This document shows, one piece after another, positions 37,891 to 46,092 of a stretch of DNA of 64,000 bases. Both the position numbers and the translations under genes were made by a program. The first letter of the stretch is position 1. The number at the start of each line of letters is the position of its first letter. The DNA is taken from contig NZ_CP151275.1 in NCBI RefSeq assembly GCF_038235435.1, forward strand, positions 3,596,001 to 3,660,000, given 5' to 3'. The notes under the pieces are model-generated. The model had not been told where the DNA came from and did no database searches. It saw only the letters and a program-made list of their open reading frames with translations. The DNA is from Niveibacterium sp. SC-1. GTDB lineage: Bacteria > Pseudomonadota > Gammaproteobacteria > Burkholderiales > Rhodocyclaceae.

Positions 37891-38019
37891 TCGTGTGGCT
37901 GCCGAGGCATACTTCGATGCCAGCGCGTCCGCGAGGCGAGCGCCAGACGGTACGCCTGCACCGAGGGGTGTGGGCACCCGCTGTGATGCCGCCGTGATGC
38001 TTATCTAGCGAGGATCGAC

Positions 38020-38925
38020 ATGCTCAAACTGGATGGGGTCGCGAGCTTCGTGGTGGTCGCCGAGATGGGCTCCATCAGTGCGGCCGCGCGACGCCTGAAT
38101 CTGTCGAAGTCCGTCGTGAGCGAGCGCCTGGCCGAGCTGGAGCAAGGCCTGGGGGCGGTGCTCTTCCATCGCACGACCCGCAAGCTCAGCCTGACCGAGG
38201 ACGGTGCCGCCTTTCTGGCCAAGGCGGGTCGTATCGTCCGTGACGTCGAGGAGGCCGTGGCCGAAATGGCCGAGCGACGCGGCCAGCTGACGGGGCCGAT
38301 GCGCCTCTCGGCACCGGTCACTTTCGGCCGCATGCACCTGGGGCCGGCGCTCTACCCTTTCCTCGCCGAACATCCGGCCATCTCGCTCACCCTGGAGCTG
38401 GACGATCGCCGGGTGGACGCCGCCGCCGACGGTTTCGACGCGGTGATCCGGCATGGCGTGATCGACGACACCCGGCTGGTGGTCTGGCCGCTGGCGCGCA
38501 GCCAGCGCGTCATCGTGGCCTCACCCGACTACCTCGCGCGCGAGGGGCGGCCGCAATCGATGGAGGACCTCGCCGCCCATCGCGCGATCTTCTACATGAA
38601 CCGGGGCATTGCCGACTGGCGCTTTCGCGGCGCCGAGGAAAGCGCTCCGGTGCGCCCGCGGGCCACGCTGAGCCTGAACAACGGCGACATGATGCGCGAC
38701 GCGGCGCTGGCCGGCCTCGGCCTCACGCTGCTGCCCACCTTCATCATCTGGCAGGAATTGCGCTCCGGCGCGCTGGTCGAGGTGGATGTGGGTCGGGCGG
38801 TAGAGCCGGAGTCCATCTATGTCGCTCACCCCGGCGGACAGAAGTCCTCGGCAAAGCTGCGCGCCATGGTCGAGCACTTGCGCGCCCGCTTCGGCGATCC
38901 GCCCTATTGGGAGCGACCGGCTTGA
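38020..38925 (+). CDS. LysR-family transcriptional regulator
   Basis: 301 residues. The winged helix-turn-helix reads MLKLDGVASFVVVAEMGSIS then AAARRLNLSKSVVSERLAEL, followed by the effector domain (GPMRLSAPVTFGRMHLGP). This is the branch close to AaeR/DmlR-like regulators that typically act on a divergently transcribed dehydrogenase. The divergent SDR-hydrolase pair is thus the best candidate target. The effector is not predictable from sequence. Confidence 0.88.
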   Translation: MLKLDGVASFVVVAEMGSISAAARRLNLSKSVVSERLAELEQGLGAVLFHRTTRKLSLTEDGAAFLAKAGRIVRDVEEAVAEMAERRGQLTGPMRLSAPVTFGRMHLGPALYPFLAEHPAISLTLELDDRRVDAAADGFDAVIRHGVIDDTRLVVWPLARSQRVIVASPDYLAREGRPQSMEDLAAHRAIFYMNRGIADWRFRGAEESAPVRPRATLSLNNGDMMRDAALAGLGLTLLPTFIIWQELRSGALVEVDVGRAVEPESIYVAHPGGQKSSAKLRAMVEHLRARFGDPPYWERPA

Positions 38926-39010
38926 TGCACGGCGCGCGAGCGGCAGTGCGGCCTGCACCGCGAGGCGCTCCGGCGCCGACGGCCGTGCCGCGCCCGCGCG
39001 CCGACGGCGC

Positions 39011-39415
39011 TTAGCGCGTCTGCACTTCGATCACGTAGGGCACGGCGGCCTTGATCGCACTAGCGCGTGCGGAAACCTGGATCAGGTACTGGCCCGTGCC
39101 GGGCAGGCGACCGCTGAAGGCACGGCCGTCCTGCTCCACTACCATCGGAGATTCGACACTGCTCGGCGGCACCAGCTTGATCTGGGCGTTGCTCTTCGGG
39201 TCCAGGCGGACTTCAAGCAGCTGGCCGGACAGGGCGCCCACGGTATAGACCGCCGTGACGCCAGGCCTCAGTACGCCCTTGAGCGTCGCCGTGGACGTGC
39301 CCTTGGCGAACTCGACCGGCATGCCCGCCGGCGCTTTCGTTTCCTGGGCGCCGGCGCCTGGCGCCAGCACCAGGAGAACCGCAGTCAAAGTGCCCAGCAT
39401 GATTGTGTTTTTCAT
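39011..39415 (-). CDS. Exported hypothetical protein
   Basis: 134 residues with a clean signal peptide (MKNTIMLGTLTAVLLVLAPG, cleavage after GAQ or AGA near residue 23). The mature part is strand-rich: ATLKGVLRPGVTAVYTVGAL, VRLDPKSNAQIKLVPP and SGRLPGTGQYLIQVSARA look like a small beta-sandwich of the kind seen in pre-peptidase C-terminal domains. No catalytic motif is visible. Function unknown. It is followed by no clear terminator. Confidence 0.65.
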   Translation of the reverse strand: MKNTIMLGTLTAVLLVLAPGAGAQETKAPAGMPVEFAKGTSTATLKGVLRPGVTAVYTVGALSGQLLEVRLDPKSNAQIKLVPPSSVESPMVVEQDGRAFSGRLPGTGQYLIQVSARASAIKAAVPYVIEVQTR

Positions 39416-39541
39416 GTCGTCTCCCACACGCAAGCAGAACGGCGATCTTGTTGGAGTGGCTGGGTCAAAGTTCGATTGCCACGTATTTCGCCGTTCCGAC
39501 AGATTCGGCGAATTTTCGACAGGACGCAACAGCCTCGGCCG

Positions 39542-39877
39542 TTATGTGTCGTCGCGCTCCACAGTGACGGCGGTGCCGTAGCAGAGCACCTCGGTCAGCC
39601 CGGCCATCAATTCGGTCGCGTCGTAGCGCATCGAGATGATGGCGTTCGCGCCCATGTCGCGCGCGTGTTCGCACATCAGCTGGTAGGCCTCTGAACGGGC
39701 CTGCTCGCACAAGCGGGTGTAGATGGTGATGTTCCCGCCGAAGAGCGTCTGCAGTCCGCCGAAGAAGTTTCCGACGATGGAGCGCGAGCGCACGGTGATA
39801 CCGCGTACCACCCCGTGGCTGCGTACAACCCGGTGGCCGGGCAGGTTCAGCGCCGTGGTGACCATTGCGTTCAGCAT
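39542..39877 (-). CDS. YbjQ/UPF0145 family protein
   Basis: 111 residues. [39 protein letters not shown] and [12 protein letters not shown] are the conserved strands of UPF0145 (YbjQ), which forms a pentameric ring of unknown function. AGGAGG-like AGGAGGTTTC lies just before the ATG. The family begins near LNLPGHRVV, so the chosen start adds about ten residues. Confidence 0.85.
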   Translation of the reverse strand: MLNAMVTTALNLPGHRVVRSHGVVRGITVRSRSIVGNFFGGLQTLFGGNITIYTRLCEQARSEAYQLMCEHARDMGANAIISMRYDATELMAGLTEVLCYGTAVTVERDDT

Positions 39878-40019
39878 GAAACCTCCTTGTGATGACGGGT
39901 GCCAGGAAGGCGAAGTGTGCCTGTTCGGGCCGGCCGCCCGCACGGGCCAGCCGATCACCGGCACTACAATTGGACGCCCGCCCTCGGCCACCGCCCCTCC
40001 GGCACGCGGCCCGACCGCC

Positions 40020-40343
40020 ATGAAACTCACCGTCACCTTCCTGCTCTTCATTGCCACCGCGGTGGCCGAGATCCTCGGCTGCTACCTGCCCTACCTCGTG
40101 CTGCGCAAGCACGCGCCGCTGTGGCTGCTGCTGCCTGCGGCGCTGAGCCTGGGGCTTTTCGTGTGGTTGCTGAGCCTGCATCCGACCGCCAGTGGCCGCG
40201 TGTATGCTGCCTACGGCGGTGTCTATGTGGCCGTGGCCCTGGTGTGGCTGCGGGTGGTCGACGGTGTAACGCTCTCGCCCAGCGACTGGCTGGGCGCGGC
40301 GATTGCGCTGGTAGGCATGGCCGTGATCGCGATCGGCTGGTAG
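40020..40343 (+). CDS. YnfA/UPF0060 small membrane protein
   Basis: 107 residues with four membrane segments, starting [20 protein letters not shown] and containing [23 protein letters not shown], the family signature. It resembles small multidrug resistance transporters in size and topology, and some homologues have been linked to efflux, but the function here is unproven. The esterase gene follows by 21 bases and may be cotranscribed. Confidence 0.9.
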   Translation: MKLTVTFLLFIATAVAEILGCYLPYLVLRKHAPLWLLLPAALSLGLFVWLLSLHPTASGRVYAAYGGVYVAVALVWLRVVDGVTLSPSDWLGAAIALVGMAVIAIGW

Positions 40344-40364
40344 GCCCGTCACTCAGGAGAAAAG

Positions 40365-41051
40365 ATGGACGACTCACACGCACAGCCGCTGCTGCCGGCC
40401 CTGGAAATCGAGACCGGCGCGAACCCGCAGCGCGCGGTGATCTGGATGCACGGCCTCGGCGCCGATGGCCACGACTTCGAATCGGTGGTGGACGAGCTGG
40501 ACCTCTCCGGCCTGCCGCCGGTCCGCTTCGTCTTCCCGCATGCGCCGATGCGCCCGATCACGATCAACAACGGCTACGTGATGCGCGCCTGGTACGACCT
40601 GGTCTCGCTCGACTTCTCGCAGCGGCGCGAGGACCCGGCCGGCATGCGGATCTCGGCGCTGCAGGTCGAAGCCCTGATCGCGCGCGAGAACAGCCGCGGC
40701 ATCGCCGACGCCCACATCGTGCTGGCCGGTTTCTCGCAGGGCGGCGCGCTGGCCTTGCACACTGCCTTGCGCCATCCGCAGCCGCTCGCCGGTGTGCTGG
40801 CGCTCTCCTGCTACCTGCCGCTGACCGACAGCCTGGAAGCCGAGGCCCATGCCAGCAACAAGGCGACGCCGATCTTCATGGCGCACGGCCACTACGACGG
40901 TGTGATCCCCTTCGCCTTCGCCAAGCAGTCAGCGCAGTTCATGCAGGCGCAGGGCTATGCCCTGGAGTGGCACGAATACGCGATGGAGCACTCGCTGAGC
41001 CTGCCGGAGCTGCGCGACTTCGAGGCCTGGCTGCGCGCGCGGCTCGCCTGA
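40365..41051 (+). CDS. Carboxylesterase/acyl-protein thioesterase family hydrolase
   Basis: 228 residues of the phospholipase/carboxylesterase family (Abhydrolase_2). The start AVIWMHGLGADGHDFESVV has the HGLGADG oxyanion motif, Ser124 lies in AGFSQGGALA, Asp178 in GHYDGVIPF and His209 in YAMEHSLS. Members hydrolyse short-chain esters or protein thioesters in the cytosol. It is followed 21 bases later by a terminator. Good ribosome binding site (CAGGAGA). Confidence 0.9.
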   Translation: MDDSHAQPLLPALEIETGANPQRAVIWMHGLGADGHDFESVVDELDLSGLPPVRFVFPHAPMRPITINNGYVMRAWYDLVSLDFSQRREDPAGMRISALQVEALIARENSRGIADAHIVLAGFSQGGALALHTALRHPQPLAGVLALSCYLPLTDSLEAEAHASNKATPIFMAHGHYDGVIPFAFAKQSAQFMQAQGYALEWHEYAMEHSLSLPELRDFEAWLRARLA

Positions 41052-41072
41052 GGCGGCGCCGCAGCTCGTAAA

Positions 41073-41100
41073 GAAAAAGCCGCCTTCCGGCGGCTTTTCC
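41073..41100. terminator. Bidirectional terminator between esterase and clpP-like gene
   Basis: AAAAAGCCGCC and GGCGGCTTTT pair around TTCC. It lies between convergent genes, with an A run on the left and a T run on the right. Confidence 0.85.
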
Positions 41101-41120
41101 GTTCATCCGCAGAAGACGGC

Positions 41121-41714
41121 TCAGGCCAGGTCGGTGTGCGAATTGACGATGCGCGAGGTGATGCCGTATTCGATCGCCTCTTCGGCGCTGAGCCAGAAGT
41201 CGCGCTCGACGTCGAGCATCACCTTTTCCAGCGGCTGGCCGGTCTCGCGGGCAATCACGCGGGCGATGCGCTCGCGCGTACGCAGGATCTCCTTGGCCTG
41301 GATCGCGATGTCGCTGGCCTGGCCGCCCATGCCGCCCGCGGGCTGATGGATCATGAAGCGGGTGTTGGGCGTGCAGACGCGACGCTCCTTGGGCGGGGCC
41401 AGGTAGATGTGCGTGCCGGCACTCGCCACCCAGCCGGTGCCCATGGTGGTCACCGGGGCGCGGATGAAGCGGATCACGTCATGGATCGCGTCGCCGGATT
41501 CGACATGGCCGCCCGGCGAGGAGATGAGCACGTTGATCGGCGCATCGGATTCTTCGGCCAGCGCGATCAGGCGTTCGCAGGTCGCACGGGCGAGCTGCTG
41601 GGTAATCTCGCCGAAGATCAGCACGAAGCGCGCCTTGAAGGTCAGGCGGTCGGCGATATTGCTCGGGCGTTCTTGCGGTTCGGCCGGAGAGTCGGATTGA
41701 TCGAGGCGCTGCAC
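41121..41714 (-). CDS. clpP: ClpP-family protease subunit, not next to clpX
   Basis: 197 residues from a GTG start with GGAAAGGA before it; no ATG fits. ClpP features are present: SSPGGHVESGDAIHDVIRFI, the serine in GTGWVASAGTHIYLAP, and the histidine in RFMIHQPAGG. The loop around the serine is ASAGTH rather than the ASMGAF of the main ClpP. This fits the second, shorter ClpP of betaproteobacteria. No trigger factor or Clp ATPase is nearby, so its partner is unknown. It could act alone on peptides or pair with the main ClpP. Confidence 0.85.
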   Translation of the reverse strand: MQRLDQSDSPAEPQERPSNIADRLTFKARFVLIFGEITQQLARATCERLIALAEESDAPINVLISSPGGHVESGDAIHDVIRFIRAPVTTMGTGWVASAGTHIYLAPPKERRVCTPNTRFMIHQPAGGMGGQASDIAIQAKEILRTRERIARVIARETGQPLEKVMLDVERDFWLSAEEAIEYGITSRIVNSHTDLA

Positions 41715-41902
41715 GGGGAATTCCTTTCCAAGGGGGTAGCGGTCGCGCGCCGGGGCGCACCAAGACTGCCTTTTTACCCCGGATCGGCGGGGATTCAAAA
41801 CGCGCGGGCCCGGCGCAACATCCGGCACAAGCGCATCACGCTCCGGGCCTGGACGCGGTGCTATGTTGCGCCGTCCCCATCCGATCCGGAGCGAAGCCCA
41901 CC

Positions 41903-42229
41903 ATGGACCCACGAACCGTGCGCCGACGCTTCGCCCGCGGGCTGCTCTACGAAATGCAGGTAGTCTGGCCCATCGTCTCCGGCCTGCTCGTGCTCATCGT
42001 CGGGCTGGGCGTAGTGGTCGGGATCCGCGAAGGCTGGGACATCGGCGACGCCATCTACTTCGCCTTCATCACCGGCCTGACCATCGGTTACGGAGACTTC
42101 GTCCCCCACACGGCGCTGACCCGGATCCTCGCGGTCTGCATCGGTCTTTGCGGCTTCCTCCTGACGGCACTGATTGCTGCCGTCACCGTGGCCGCACTGA
42201 CCCGCGCCCGCTCCGAGGAGACGCCCTGA
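41903..42229 (+). CDS. Two-helix potassium channel-like protein
   Basis: 108 residues with a first membrane helix (VVWPIVSGLLVLIVGLGVVV), a pore loop ending in the selectivity filter TIGYGDFVP, and a second membrane helix (LAVCIGLCGFLLTALIAAV). This is the minimal Ion_trans_2 (KcsA-like) plan; four copies would form a channel. There is no cytoplasmic RCK domain, only a short charged tail. Divergent from clpP. Confidence 0.88.
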   Translation: MDPRTVRRRFARGLLYEMQVVWPIVSGLLVLIVGLGVVVGIREGWDIGDAIYFAFITGLTIGYGDFVPHTALTRILAVCIGLCGFLLTALIAAVTVAALTRARSEETP

Positions 42230-42416
42230 AGCTCGCGAGGTCGGGTGCCCCGTCACCTGAATCTCGGGCGACCTGACGCTCGCACGACGTGACATCCGGC
42301 CGGCCCGAACTCCGGAAGCAAGCCGGGCGAGCCCGCATCCCGCTTGCTTCCCGAGCGAACGGCTGCCTATCCTGAAGACCTCTTGCGGGAGAAACCAGCT
42401 TCAGCGGCCTATTCGA

Positions 42417-44021
42417 ATGCCAAAACGCTCTGCAACGCTGGTGACGCTTGTCGCGGTCATCCTCGCTATCACGGTTCCCACATTGCTCGCCATCTACATG
42501 GCGCGCCGGGAGGCCGTAGAAGGCGAGAAGAGCCGCGCCATGGCGTATGCGCGCGAGGTCCTGCACCGGTCTGACACTACGGCCGAGCAGATCGACAACG
42601 GCATCAAGATCCTGGCCGCGGAGGCCCAGCGCTCCGGTCCTTGTTCGGATGCCAGCCTCTCGCTGATGCGACGCATCGACGTGGCATCGAGCTACATCCA
42701 GGCGATCGGGCACGTCTCCGGCACTCAATTGACCTGCTCCTCCATCGGCCGGGAGAGCTTCGGCCTGGAACTGGGTCCGCCCGATCTGCTTCATCCGGGC
42801 GGCGTGAAGCTGCGCACGCATGTCCAGTTGCCCTTCGCCGCGGGAACTGACTTCATCGTGGTCGAGCGTGACGGCTTCGCGGCCGTCATCCACAAGGCCC
42901 TGCCTATCGACATTGCCAACGTCGAACCCGACTTCTCGATCGCCGTGCTCTCAAGCGTGAACGGCGCTGTCCTCACCGCGCGCGGCAGCCTTGATCCCGC
43001 CTGGTTGCAGCGCCTGGGCAAGGCCAAGGCTGTCTCCTTCCTCGACGGCGATCACGTGGTCGCCGTGGCGGCCTCCCAGCGCTTCGAGACGACGGCGGTC
43101 GCCGCGCTGCCCCTCACACGACTGCGCGAACGCACCCGCTCCGCGATTCTCGTGCTCGCACCGGTAGGTATCGCGGCCGGGCTGCTCCTGGCCTTCATCG
43201 TGACGCGCCTCATGCGCTCGCAGCAGGCGATGCCGGCCATCCTGCGCAATGCGCTCAAGCGGCAGGAGTTCTTCATGCTCTACCAGCCCATCGTCGATCT
43301 GCGCGACGGGCGCATCGTCGGCGCCGAGGCGCTGATCCGCTGGCAGCGCCCCAACGGCGAGACGATCCGCCCCGACCTCTTCATCCCGGTCGCCGAAGAA
43401 TCCGGCCTGATCCAGCGGATCACCGCGCGGGTGTGCGAACTGATCGCCAACGACGCGGCCGGCCTCTTCAAGCGCTACCCGGACTTTCACCTGAGCATCA
43501 ACCTCTCGCCGGCCGACATGCACTCGCCAGAGACCCTGGGCTTGCTGCGCAAGCTCGCCGCCGAGACTTCTGCCGGCCCCGGCAACCTGATCGTGGAAGC
43601 CACCGAACGCGGCTTCATCCGCAACGACATTGCGCAGGAGATCACCCGGCAGATGCGCGTCGAAGGCTTCTGCGTGGCGATCGATGATTTCGGCACCGGC
43701 TACTCCAGCCTCTCCTACCTCGAGACCTTCAAGCTCGACTACCTGAAGATCGACAAGTCCTTCGTCGACACCCTGGGCACGGATGCGGCAACCAGCCATG
43801 TGGTGCCGCACATCGTCGGCATGGCGAAATCGCTCCAGCTGCAGATGGTGGCCGAAGGCGTGGAGAGCGAGTCGCAGGCGCGCTATCTGCGCGAGCAGGG
43901 CGTGCAGCTCGCGCAGGGCTGGCTCTTCGGACGACCGCAGCCGATTTCGGACCTGCTGCTTCTGCTGCAAGGGCGCGAACAGGGCAACAGCGCCGGCGAC
44001 CTGCCCGGCACCCAGCCGTAG
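42417..44021 (+). CDS. CSS-motif EAL-domain cyclic-di-GMP phosphodiesterase
   Basis: 534 residues. Membrane helix at about 8-30, periplasmic CSS sensor domain (GPCSDASL and QLTCSSIGRE), second membrane helix near 240-262, then an EAL domain. All catalytic motifs are conserved: GAEALIRW, INLSPADM, EATERGF, IDDFGTGYSSLSYL, KIDKSFVD, AEGVES and QGWLFGRP. It is thus probably an active phosphodiesterase; in this class disulphide formation in the CSS domain lowers activity and release of the periplasmic part can activate it. Second copy of this architecture in the window after 7356-8882. Confidence 0.9.
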   Translation: MPKRSATLVTLVAVILAITVPTLLAIYMARREAVEGEKSRAMAYAREVLHRSDTTAEQIDNGIKILAAEAQRSGPCSDASLSLMRRIDVASSYIQAIGHVSGTQLTCSSIGRESFGLELGPPDLLHPGGVKLRTHVQLPFAAGTDFIVVERDGFAAVIHKALPIDIANVEPDFSIAVLSSVNGAVLTARGSLDPAWLQRLGKAKAVSFLDGDHVVAVAASQRFETTAVAALPLTRLRERTRSAILVLAPVGIAAGLLLAFIVTRLMRSQQAMPAILRNALKRQEFFMLYQPIVDLRDGRIVGAEALIRWQRPNGETIRPDLFIPVAEESGLIQRITARVCELIANDAAGLFKRYPDFHLSINLSPADMHSPETLGLLRKLAAETSAGPGNLIVEATERGFIRNDIAQEITRQMRVEGFCVAIDDFGTGYSSLSYLETFKLDYLKIDKSFVDTLGTDAATSHVVPHIVGMAKSLQLQMVAEGVESESQARYLREQGVQLAQGWLFGRPQPISDLLLLLQGREQGNSAGDLPGTQP

Positions 44022-44026
44022 CGCGA

Positions 44027-44401
44027 TTACCAGGCCCCTGCGACGGGAATCGCCTCATCATCCCCCGGCCATGGCGGCAGGGTTACGGCAACCAGGGAGA
44101 CCGGCTCATCCGGCGCGGCGCGGAACTGGAAGCAGGTGCCCAACGGGATCGTCAGGCACAGGCCTGGCTCCAGCGCGACGATCTCCGCCGCGCCATCCTG
44201 GCTCCGCCAGATCTCGCCGCGCCCTTCCAGCACGTACCAGATCTCTTCCACGCTGCGGTGCATGACGGCGGACGATGTCTGGCCCGGCGCAAGGCGGAAG
44301 TGCGCCATGCTGCCCCCGGCAACTCGCAAAAGGCGCCGCACTTCGGAGCCGTCGGGCGCGTATTCGTCGGCTTGTGCCGGGAGCCGCCGGGATTCGAACA
44401 T
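44027..44401 (-). CDS. Single-domain cupin protein
   Basis: 124 residues. The cupin motifs are recognisable: MHRSVEEIWYVLEGRGEIW (motif 1) and ALEPGLCLTIPLGTCFQFRA (motif 2). Metal ligands are partly kept (His48, Glu52); the later histidine of motif 2 is replaced by CFQF, so metal binding is doubtful. Probably a sugar- or small-molecule-binding or isomerase-type cupin of unknown substrate. It lies just downstream of the PilZ gene on the same strand, about 50 bases away. Confidence 0.8.
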   Translation of the reverse strand: MFESRRLPAQADEYAPDGSEVRRLLRVAGGSMAHFRLAPGQTSSAVMHRSVEEIWYVLEGRGEIWRSQDGAAEIVALEPGLCLTIPLGTCFQFRAAPDEPVSLVAVTLPPWPGDDEAIPVAGAW

Positions 44402-44449
44402 CGGACCTTTCTCCTCGGGCTGCTCGAAGCCGGGCCGGCGGACGCGCCG

Positions 44450-44752
44450 CTAGCGCACGATCTCGATGATCTTCACGCCCAGCATGAACTTCGAAGAACC
44501 CGGGATCGCCTGGCAACGGCGGACCTGCACCCGCGCATGCATCATCGGCGACTCCAGCGGGCTCTGCGGCGGCTTCACCAGCACGTCGAAGATCTCGTCA
44601 GGGCGCGGCACGTATTGCGTGTGCAGCGTCATGCCGCCGACGCCCAGGTCGATGCAGATCGCCGGACGACGTGTTTGGGGGGCTGCCGGAACGATGACCG
44701 CTTCGCAGTTGATGGGGACTCTTACGCCGCTGCGGCGCTCGCGCTCTTGCAT
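44450..44752 (-). CDS. PilZ-domain protein
   Basis: 100 residues. It begins MQERERRSGVRVPINCEAVI, with the RxxxR motif of PilZ c-di-GMP receptors, followed by a DxGxxGM form (CIDLGVGGMTLHT) of the usual D/NxSxxG motif, where serine is changed to glycine. The rest fits the beta-barrel (FDVLVKPPQSPLESPMMHAR). It probably binds c-di-GMP and acts as a small adaptor, perhaps weakly because of the Ser-to-Gly change. It is not next to flagellar or cellulose genes. Confidence 0.82.
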   Translation of the reverse strand: MQERERRSGVRVPINCEAVIVPAAPQTRRPAICIDLGVGGMTLHTQYVPRPDEIFDVLVKPPQSPLESPMMHARVQVRRCQAIPGSSKFMLGVKIIEIVR

Positions 44753-44918
44753 CGTGTTCTTCTGTTCTTTCCCGAACCGCGGGCGCGGCGGAAGGAACTT
44801 AACGAGGCGGCGGCATGCGGGCAAGTCGGAAAATGGCCTACACGGCCCGCGGGAGCCGAATTCACCGGGCTTTGCGATCAGCGCCGGGTGGGCTGGCGCA
44901 AAGGCGCTCACACGATAG

Positions 44919-44953
44919 AAAGCCCCTGGAGCCTTGCGCCCAGGGGCCTTCAC
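44919..44953 (-). terminator. Terminator of the (TP)n lipoprotein gene
   Basis: Minus-strand stem AGGCCCCTGG/CCAGGGGCTT with a ten-base loop and T-rich end, 17 bases after the stop codon. Confidence 0.75.
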
Positions 44954-44956
44954 ATA

Positions 44957-44970
44957 TGCAAGCGCTTTCT
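44957..44970. promoter_or_regulatory. LacI-type operator at the 3' end of the lipoprotein gene
   Basis: TGCAAGCGCTTTCT, with the AAGCGCTT core of LacI-family operators. It touches the stop codon of the lipoprotein gene and may be an auxiliary site. Confidence 0.4.
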
Positions 44971-45800
44971 TACTTGAAGAAGCTAGCCTTGCCGATACTG
45001 ATCGTGATGGCCGTGTTGGAGGGCGCACCGACGGCCGTGCTGGTCTGCACCGAGATCGTCTTCAACCCGGCCAGCGCGGTGGCGAGGCTAGGCGGACTGG
45101 CGGCCTCGGCGCAGTAACTGCGGAAGCTGTAGTCGGCGAGGCTGGCGGTGCTCAGGTTGATGACCTTCTCCGTCACCGCACTGGATACCGGTACGCGGAT
45201 CATCGGTGCGCAGTCGGTCGGCACGCTGCCGTAGGTGAAGAAGACGGCGACTTCAGAAACGCCGGTCGCACCCAGGGCGATGTGCAGCTCGGTCTGGCCA
45301 GAGAAGTCATTGACGTGCACCGAACCCGTACCCGATCCCGAGAAGGGATTGCGGTCGCTGCCCGGACCATACAGATCAAAGCCAAACCCGGCCCAGCCAT
45401 TGGGCGTGGGGAACCCGGCGGTGCCGCCGACGGCCACGCCCGAAGTCACCACGGCAGGATCGAGCGGCGCGTTGTTGTGCTCGGAGAACACGTAGTAATT
45501 CCCCACCGCGTGGGTGCCGGCGTTGTTGCTGCTCAAGGTGAGGTCGTTGCCGGCCGCGGTGAATTCCGAATACACCGTTTCGACCGGTGTGGGCGCAGGG
45601 GTTGGGGTGGGAGTGGGCGTCGGGGTGGGTGTCGGAGTGGGCGTTGGCGCCGGAGTAGGAGTCGGTGCTGGCGTCGGGGTCGGCGTTGCCGCGGGGCTGG
45701 GCGCGGGCGACGCATCGTCACCGCCGCAGGCAGTCAGCATTCCACAGATAAGCAGCCCAGCAGCCAGGCTGGACACACGCAGCGCAGTGTTTCGGTTCAT
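44970..45800 (-). CDS. Lipoprotein with threonine-proline linker
   Basis: 276 residues. The lipobox is LTACGG with Cys at about residue 25. Residues about 34-72 are a flexible (TP)n/(AP)n linker as found in carbohydrate-active or surface-displayed modular proteins. The rest is a single strand-rich domain with two well-spaced cysteines (TDCAPM and RSYCAEA) and no catalytic motif I recognise. LacI-type operators lie upstream (two) and at the 3' end (one), suggesting induction by a sugar. Likely exported and perhaps substrate-binding; this is inferred from linker and operators, not from homology. Confidence 0.65.
   Translation of the reverse strand: MNRNTALRVSSLAAGLLICGMLTACGGDDASPAPSPAATPTPTPAPTPTPAPTPTPTPTPTPTPTPTPAPTPVETVYSEFTAAGNDLTLSSNNAGTHAVGNYYVFSEHNNAPLDPAVVTSGVAVGGTAGFPTPNGWAGFGFDLYGPGSDRNPFSGSGTGSVHVNDFSGQTELHIALGATGVSEVAVFFTYGSVPTDCAPMIRVPVSSAVTEKVINLSTASLADYSFRSYCAEAASPPSLATALAGLKTISVQTSTAVGAPSNTAITISIGKASFFK
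45588..45705. repeat. Six-base microsatellite encoding the TP/AP linker
   Basis: About 19 tandem copies of a degenerate GTNGGN-type hexamer (plus-strand view). Purely coding on the minus strand, so copy change in units of six keeps the frame and alters linker length. Confidence 0.8.
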
Positions 45801-45866
45801 TTTGTCTTGTCTCCTCGGTGCCCTCAGACAGGGTCCGGGAAAGTCTCCGACATCCGGGCCTGTTTC

Positions 45867-45880
45867 TGCAAGCGCTTTCA
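45867..45880. promoter_or_regulatory. LacI-type operator upstream of the lipoprotein gene
   Basis: TGCAAGCGCTTTCA, a near-perfect match to the LacI-family pattern TGNAARCGCTTNCA. 67 bases before the lipoprotein start. Confidence 0.6.
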
Positions 45881-45898
45881 TGCACACATTCGAGACGG

Positions 45899-45912
45899 AA
45901 CAAGCGCTTCCG
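45899..45912. promoter_or_regulatory. Second LacI-type operator upstream of the lipoprotein gene
   Basis: AACAAGCGCTTCCG with the same AAGCGCTT core. Its centre is 32 bases (about three helical turns) from the operator at 45867-45880, so both face the same side. Confidence 0.45.
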
Positions 45913-45960
45913 CTGCTGCGGTGCAATAGAGTTCTGGAGGGCCGAACCGGGGGAGCCGGA

Positions 45961-46092
45961 TCAGAAACGCACTGAAAAACCAATGTCGCGGACCGGTCCG
46001 GCGTCGCGTCGGAAAGCCCCCGGGCTCAGCGCGAGATCGACTTGCATGCCGAGCGCGAAGACCCAGCCCGCGCCCAGATCGCGTGTCTGCGC
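45961..46092 (-). pseudogene. Remnant of an outer-membrane beta-barrel protein C-terminus
   Basis: Directly after the nrtC stop codon, and in the same frame, 43 sense codons run to a TGA. The translation alternates polar and hydrophobic residues (GAGWVFALGMQVDLALS), then ends [10 protein letters not shown] final strand with C-terminal phenylalanine is the recognition signal of outer-membrane barrels. No start codon or upstream barrel remains. It may be the tail of a deleted porin or transporter gene joined to nrtC. It is short, so chance similarity is possible. Confidence 0.4.
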
